Shown one piece after another: positions 60,567 through 64,000 of a DNA stretch of 64,000 bases (position 1 is its first letter; each line of letters opens with the position of its first letter). Below the pieces are notes generated by a model. That model had not been told where the DNA came from. It searched no databases and saw only the letters and a list, made by a program, of their open reading frames with translations. The stretch spans positions 434,001-498,000 of the forward strand of contig DAOTCE010000001.1 of NCBI GenBank assembly GCA_035452965.1, in the 5' to 3' direction. The stretch is from Candidatus Paceibacterota bacterium. Lineage in GTDB: Bacteria > Verrucomicrobiota > Verrucomicrobiia > Limisphaerales > UBA8199. A program made the translations under genes and the position numbers.

Positions 60567-61601
60567 TCAGAATCTCCCATCGCGAGCCTCGAAATGGGTT
60601 GGCTTGTTTAACGTGATTCCCCCTTGCCGCAGCCAGGCGGCAACCCAGGCAAGCAACTGGTCCGCGCTGACCCGCGGCTTGCCGAACAGGTCGAACGCCC
60701 GCCGGGCGTTGTTAAGCAGCACGGTCGGCGTTTCCGTCCCTGCAAACACTGGTTTCCGGCCCAACAACTCGCCCAACTTCTGGCAGGTTTCCCGCACGTT
60801 CAGCACCTCCGGCCCCGTAACGTTAAGGATCAGCGGTGGCGAGGAGACTTGGTCGAAGCAGCGCAGGGTGATCGCGTTCGCGTCGCCTTGCCAGACGGTG
60901 TTGAACCAGCCCATGCCGAGATCCACCGCTATACCCGCGAGCACCTTCTGGGCAAGATCCACAAGCACGCCGTAACGCAGGTCGCACGCGTAGTTGAGCC
61001 GGAGAACTGCCATCCGAGTGCCGTGCACGCGGCTGAAGTGCTCGAAGATCCGCTCGCGCCCCAGGCAACTCATCGCGTACTCGCCTACCGGAGCGGGAAT
61101 ATCGGTTTCAAGCGAGCCGCCGCCGGCGGGCGGCACCAGCCCGTAAACATTGCCGGTTGAGAATGCGACAATCCGGCTGTGGGCATACCTGCGGCTGGCG
61201 ATAGCGGGCAAGTGGGTATTCATGGCCCACGTGAGCGACTCCTGGCCTGTCGCGCCAAACTTCATCCCGGCCAGGTACAGCACATTCGGGGCGTCCGGTA
61301 ATCGCCGCACCGCCGCATCATCCAATAGATCGCAGTGAATGGTCTCGATGCCATGCTGCCGCAGTCCGGCCTCAACGCCAACCGACGAGAAGCGCGCCAC
61401 GCCAACGATGCGCCGCCGGACACCCGCAAGGTCCGATGCCCGCCGAGCCATGCGCGCAAGGCTCGGACCCACCTTGCCCGCGACTCCCAGCACCACGAGA
61501 TCTCCCTCCAATCGGCGAAGTGTCTGCACCACCTCCGGGGGCGGCTCGCTGAGCCGGTCTTCAAGCTGTTCGAGGTTCTGGATGCCGTCCGGCACTGCCA
61601 C
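60567..61601 (-). CDS. NAD-dependent epimerase/dehydratase-like protein
   Basis: A 344-residue extended-SDR protein with a GTG start (61601). The NAD-binding loop is LVVLGVAGKVGPSLARMA (residues about 35-52), a degenerate form of GxxGxxG. The active-site region reads GEYAMSCLGRERIF, so the usual YxxxK becomes Y-A-M-S-C, with Cys in the Lys position. Retained features are STGNVYG and a PLILNVTGPEV segment. It may have altered or absent dehydrogenase activity. It is cotranscribed with the DHDPS-family aldolase, suggesting sugar-acid metabolism. Confidence 0.75.
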   Translation of the reverse strand: MAVPDGIQNLEQLEDRLSEPPPEVVQTLRRLEGDLVVLGVAGKVGPSLARMARRASDLAGVRRRIVGVARFSSVGVEAGLRQHGIETIHCDLLDDAAVRRLPDAPNVLYLAGMKFGATGQESLTWAMNTHLPAIASRRYAHSRIVAFSTGNVYGLVPPAGGGSLETDIPAPVGEYAMSCLGRERIFEHFSRVHGTRMAVLRLNYACDLRYGVLVDLAQKVLAGIAVDLGMGWFNTVWQGDANAITLRCFDQVSSPPLILNVTGPEVLNVRETCQKLGELLGRKPVFAGTETPTVLLNNARRAFDLFGKPRVSADQLLAWVAAWLRQGGITLNKPTHFEARDGRF

Positions 61602-61614
61602 AGGAAATAGAAAA

Positions 61615-61690
61615 TGGAGCCAACGGTCAGAATCGAACTGACGACCCGCGCTTTACGAAAGCGCTGCTCTACCGACTGAGCTACGTTGGC
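61615..61690 (-). tRNA. tRNA-Thr (anticodon CGU)
   Basis: The minus-strand sequence folds as a full cloverleaf: acceptor GCCAACG/CGTTGGC, D-arm GCTC/GAGC, anticodon stem GCGCT/AGCGC with loop TTCGTAA (anticodon CGT), T-arm GTCAG/CTGAC with TTCGATTC, discriminator T and an encoded CCA (61615-61617). It reads ACG codons. Confidence 0.95.
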
Positions 61691-61832
61691 GCCGGGAGTA
61701 TCCTTTCACGTTGCGCACACAGTTGTCAAGCGCCGCCGCAGCGCTGCGGCGGGCGCCCTTGCTTGGGCCTGCTTGAACTTCGCGCTTGCCGGGCAGCCAG
61801 CCGCTGCTATGCTGGGGGTGCTCTTTGACAAT

Positions 61833-62003
61833 GCCGGTCGGTTGACCGGCAGGAACATTCTCCAGTGACAGGGAACCCCGTGTGAATCGGGGACGGTTGC
61901 GCCACTGTAACGGGCTACGAGCGACCATCAAGCCACTGCCCCGCAAAGCGGGACGGGAAGGCGGAAGCAAGGTTCGATGCCCGAAGCCAGGATATCGGCT
62001 GGA
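61833..62003 (+). promoter_or_regulatory. Cobalamin (B12) riboswitch
   Basis: The stretch carries the cobalamin aptamer consensus in order: a 5' stem GCCGGTC/GACCGGC (61833-61850), CAGGGAAcCCC-GTGTGAATC-GGGG, GCGCCACTGTAACGG, and the B12 box as GAAGCCAGGATATCGGC (61983-61999). A further hairpin (CCCCGC/GCGGG) lies between. It binds adenosyl- or methylcobalamin and controls the downstream gene. Confidence 0.93.
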
Positions 62004-62101
62004 GGGTGCTCATCAGGCTCGGCCTCGCGAGAGGCGGGGTCGCTTCTCCGCAAAGAGAAGGATGGGGCCAGTCCGCCCTCAGGGCGGGAATTCACTTTGT
62101 G

Positions 62102-62143
62102 ACGCCTTCCTTCGTGATTTGCCGGAGGAAGGCGTTTGTGTTT
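62102..62143 (+). terminator. Terminator-like expression platform below the riboswitch
   Basis: ACGCCTTCCT pairs with AGGAAGGCGT across a 14-nt loop (62102-62135) and is followed by TTGTGTTT. It is about 100 nt after the B12 box and about 110 nt before the PEP-CTERM gene start, consistent with ligand-dependent transcription termination. Confidence 0.72.
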
Positions 62144-62254
62144 CCGGGCCGCGCGGCCTGGCGAACGCGCTTCTCCGGTCTGGTCTCGCCGTTGAAATCG
62201 GCTGGGTGCCCGGCGTGCCCGGGTGTCTGGCCACGAGCCAAACAGATCAGACCA

Positions 62255-62956
62255 ATGAAACAGAACACACACATCCGACCGGTGAAACACAAGGCCATCC
62301 GCGCTCTGGCGATGACCATCGCGACAGCGTGCGGCGCGTGGCCCGTGTCCGCGGCCACCTTTGACGACATTCAATTCTGGGCCGGCAGCGGCGCGAACCG
62401 CGCCGCCCTGGTGATCGATTGGAACGACGGCAAGTCCGCCGAATCGTTGCTCTGGGGCTATCGCTGGGACGGCACGGCCACCGGCCTCGACATGTTGCTG
62501 GGCGTCGTGAGCGCCGACTCGCGTCTCTTTGCGCACCTGGGCGAGTTCGTTTGGGGCACCTCCGTTCTCGGTCTCGGCTATGACCTCAACCAGAGCGGTG
62601 GATTCGGCGTTGCGCCGGCGCTGATGTTCGACCGCGGCGGGTTGGCAACTGACAGCGATCCCGATGATTCACGAGTCGCCAGCGACGCCGCCGATCACTG
62701 GATCGAAGGCTGGAACAACGGGTTTTGGGCTTACTACCTGAAAGCCACCACGGCCGAGGCCTGGGCGTCTTCCATGGTTGGGGCGGGGGAACGCATCCTG
62801 GCGGATGGAGTTTGGGATGGTTACAGCTTCGCCCCTGGGTTCGCGGGAACAGAGCCCGGCGAGCCGCTGGCGGCCACGGTTCCGGAGCCTGCCACTCTCA
62901 CTTTGTTCCTCCTCAGCGGAGTTCTGCTGGTATGCGCCCGGAGAGACCGCGCTTGA
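62255..62956 (+). CDS. PEP-CTERM protein controlled by the cobalamin riboswitch
   Basis: A 233-residue exported protein. A signal peptide occupies residues 1-32 (cleavage near VSAAT). The mature domain contains DDIQFWAGSGANRAALVIDW, ESLLWGYRWDGTATGLDML, VSADSRLFAHLGE and LGYDLNQSGGFG. The C-terminus is a PEP-CTERM signal (VPEPATLTL, LLSGVLLVC, ARRDRA). A paralogue follows, overlapping by 25 nt. B12-riboswitch control suggests a role in cobalamin binding or uptake at the cell surface, similar in idea to the surface B12-binding lipoproteins of Bacteroides but without evident homology. The ATG at 62255 gives a normal signal peptide. Confidence 0.85.
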   Translation: MKQNTHIRPVKHKAIRALAMTIATACGAWPVSAATFDDIQFWAGSGANRAALVIDWNDGKSAESLLWGYRWDGTATGLDMLLGVVSADSRLFAHLGEFVWGTSVLGLGYDLNQSGGFGVAPALMFDRGGLATDSDPDDSRVASDAADHWIEGWNNGFWAYYLKATTAEAWASSMVGAGERILADGVWDGYSFAPGFAGTEPGEPLAATVPEPATLTLFLLSGVLLVCARRDRA

Positions 62957-64000
62957 GACTCGCTGGCCTGGCCGGCGGCGTCCTTCTGGCGTTGCTGGCC
63001 GCCGGCAACGCACCCGCGCTTACGCTGGACGACCTCCGGTTCTGGGCCGGCAGCGGCACCAACCGCGCCGCGATGGTCGTTCACTGGATCGCGCCCGAAG
63101 TGTGCAACAACACGCAGGTCCCCAACCCGGTCGCGGCCAAGTCCATCGCCTGGGGCTTTCGCTGGAACGGGACCGCCAGCGGCGAGGACATGTTCAGCGC
63201 CATCGTGGCCGCGGACCCGCGTTTGTTCGCGGTGGTCAGCGGCGCGGGCACTCCCGGCGAAACCGTTCCGGGATTCGGCTATGACTTGAACAACAACCAC
63301 GTCCTCGGCCTCCGGAACGGCACGAACATTCTCGCCGCTCTGTCGCTCGCCAACGCGCCCTCGGCGTTCACCAACGGCCTGGTGACGCTCCCCGCCGCCG
63401 CCGCGGATGTCTTTCAAGCCCTCGACCCTGCCGACCTTTATTGGGGCGGCTCTCAGGGGCCAACCTGGGAGTTGTGGCACGAATCGGGCGGCAATGGCGG
63501 CTTCACCAACGCGCCGGATCGTGGGACGAGCCCTTACTGGATGCCGGACAACCCGGTGGGGCCCTGGACCGGCAACCACGGCCAGTGGCAGTACTCCGCT
63601 GATGGCCTGGCGAATCTCCTGTTGCGGGACGGCTCGTGGATAGGCTGGTCAGTCGCCGCCGGCGACTTTGACCCTTTGAATCCCGACGCCCCAGGCAGTA
63701 TCGCCTGGGGCCTGCATAAGCGCGCGCCTGCCAAGCCTGAACCCGCAGCGGAATCCCTCAGTCCCTACGCGGTTGCGGTGGCCGGCTCCTCCGGGCCGTT
63801 CGGGCCGGGGGCTTACGGCGATCCCGCCTGCGTGGTCGGCCAGCCGTGCGTGTGGATGCTCAACAGCGATCCGATCCTCGGCACCAACCGCTTTCGCGTC
63901 AATCTCGTCGCGGCGCCCTACAACACCGACATTGACGGGCAGAAGAGCCTCGTCACGCTCAACCGCGCCGGCGCCAGCGGCACATACACCTACGGCCATG
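62932..64000 (+). CDS. Second riboswitch-linked exported paralogue (3' end outside window)
   Basis: The frame is open from the ATG at 62932 (or the TTG at 62953) to the window end, at least 356 residues. A short signal peptide (LAGLAGGVLLALLAAGNAPA) precedes LDDLRFWAGSGTNRAAMVVH, KSIAWGFRWNGTASGEDMF, IVAADPRLFAVVSG and FGYDLNNNHVLG. These correspond one-to-one with blocks in the upstream PEP-CTERM protein. It then extends with additional sequence containing paired cysteines (CVVGQPC) and aromatic-rich turns. It overlaps the first gene by 25 nt, so both should be controlled by the same riboswitch. The C-terminal anchor, if any, is not visible. Confidence 0.85.
   Translation, partial: MRPERPRLRLAGLAGGVLLALLAAGNAPALTLDDLRFWAGSGTNRAAMVVHWIAPEVCNNTQVPNPVAAKSIAWGFRWNGTASGEDMFSAIVAADPRLFAVVSGAGTPGETVPGFGYDLNNNHVLGLRNGTNILAALSLANAPSAFTNGLVTLPAAAADVFQALDPADLYWGGSQGPTWELWHESGGNGGFTNAPDRGTSPYWMPDNPVGPWTGNHGQWQYSADGLANLLLRDGSWIGWSVAAGDFDPLNPDAPGSIAWGLHKRAPAKPEPAAESLSPYAVAVAGSSGPFGPGAYGDPACVVGQPCVWMLNSDPILGTNRFRVNLVAAPYNTDIDGQKSLVTLNRAGASGTYTYGH

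Overview
The window is 64 kb of GC-rich bacterial chromosome. Gene content points to the Verrucomicrobiota, probably a Limisphaerales/Pedosphaeraceae-type lineage. This is inferred from the combination of PEP-CTERM surface proteins, formylglycine sulfatases, a type II secretion cluster with unusual GspL/GspM-like parts, large Asn/Thr-rich secreted proteins, a TatT-type TRAP transporter and glucuronoyl-esterase-like enzymes. No marker gene that would fix the taxonomy is present.

Layout. 1-561: the 5' part of a sigma-70 factor (minus strand, cut by the window edge). 987-6539: threonine synthase, a TPR protein, and a polytopic membrane protein translationally coupled to purU. 6796-16963: a type II secretion block (gspE, a GspL/PilM-PilN-like chimera, a GspM/PilO-like gene, gspD), all overlapping, followed by a 1058-residue secreted beta-helix/Ig protein. 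17200-20456: two exported sulfatases. 20768-24087: an overlapping gene pair resembling the two subunits of ATP-citrate lyase. 24216-28481: a membrane protein, an Asp-box sialidase-like protein, an unknown exported protein and a truncated secretin-like protein. 28669-32719: a TRAP transporter with TatT lipoprotein, DctP and fused DctQM. 33025-40367: PRC-barrel, transglutaminase-like, AI-2E-type, Tat-exported, PfkB kinase, PtsI and nucleotidyltransferase genes. 41122-42365: hypA-hypB with no other hyp gene. 42504-48091: an arginine operon (argC, argJ, argB) interleaved with a CE15-like esterase and an unknown secreted protein. 48146-49038: rplM-rpsI. 49160-50665: lspA and rluD. 50813-53623: a korAB-type 2-oxoacid:ferredoxin oxidoreductase. 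53731-55394: a repeat element, a phage-gene remnant, a PEP-CTERM protein and a very small membrane protein. 55664-59348: sufD-sufU-sufT-sufS without sufB or sufC. 59497-61601: a DHDPS-family aldolase and an NAD-epimerase homologue. 61615-61690: tRNA-Thr(CGU). 61833-64000: a cobalamin riboswitch, a likely terminator-type expression platform, and two paralogous exported proteins, the first with a PEP-CTERM anchor and the second cut by the window edge.

How the parts work together. Much of the accessory content concerns the cell surface: T2SS for export, sulfatases, esterase and sialidase for polysaccharide degradation, PEP-CTERM proteins for surface anchoring and a TRAP system for uptake of small organic acids. 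Central metabolism is represented by the ATP-citrate-lyase-like pair and KorAB, both signature enzymes of the reductive TCA cycle, although here their physiological direction is unknown.

Most noteworthy points: the B12-riboswitch-controlled pair of PEP-CTERM-type paralogues; a dispersed non-coding repeat (40690-40887 and, inverted, 53731-53902) carrying a 52-nt near-perfect hairpin; the divergent ATP-citrate-lyase-like enzyme with an apparently replaced catalytic His; and an arginine operon whose first start codon lies one nucleotide after the U-run of the rpsI terminator.
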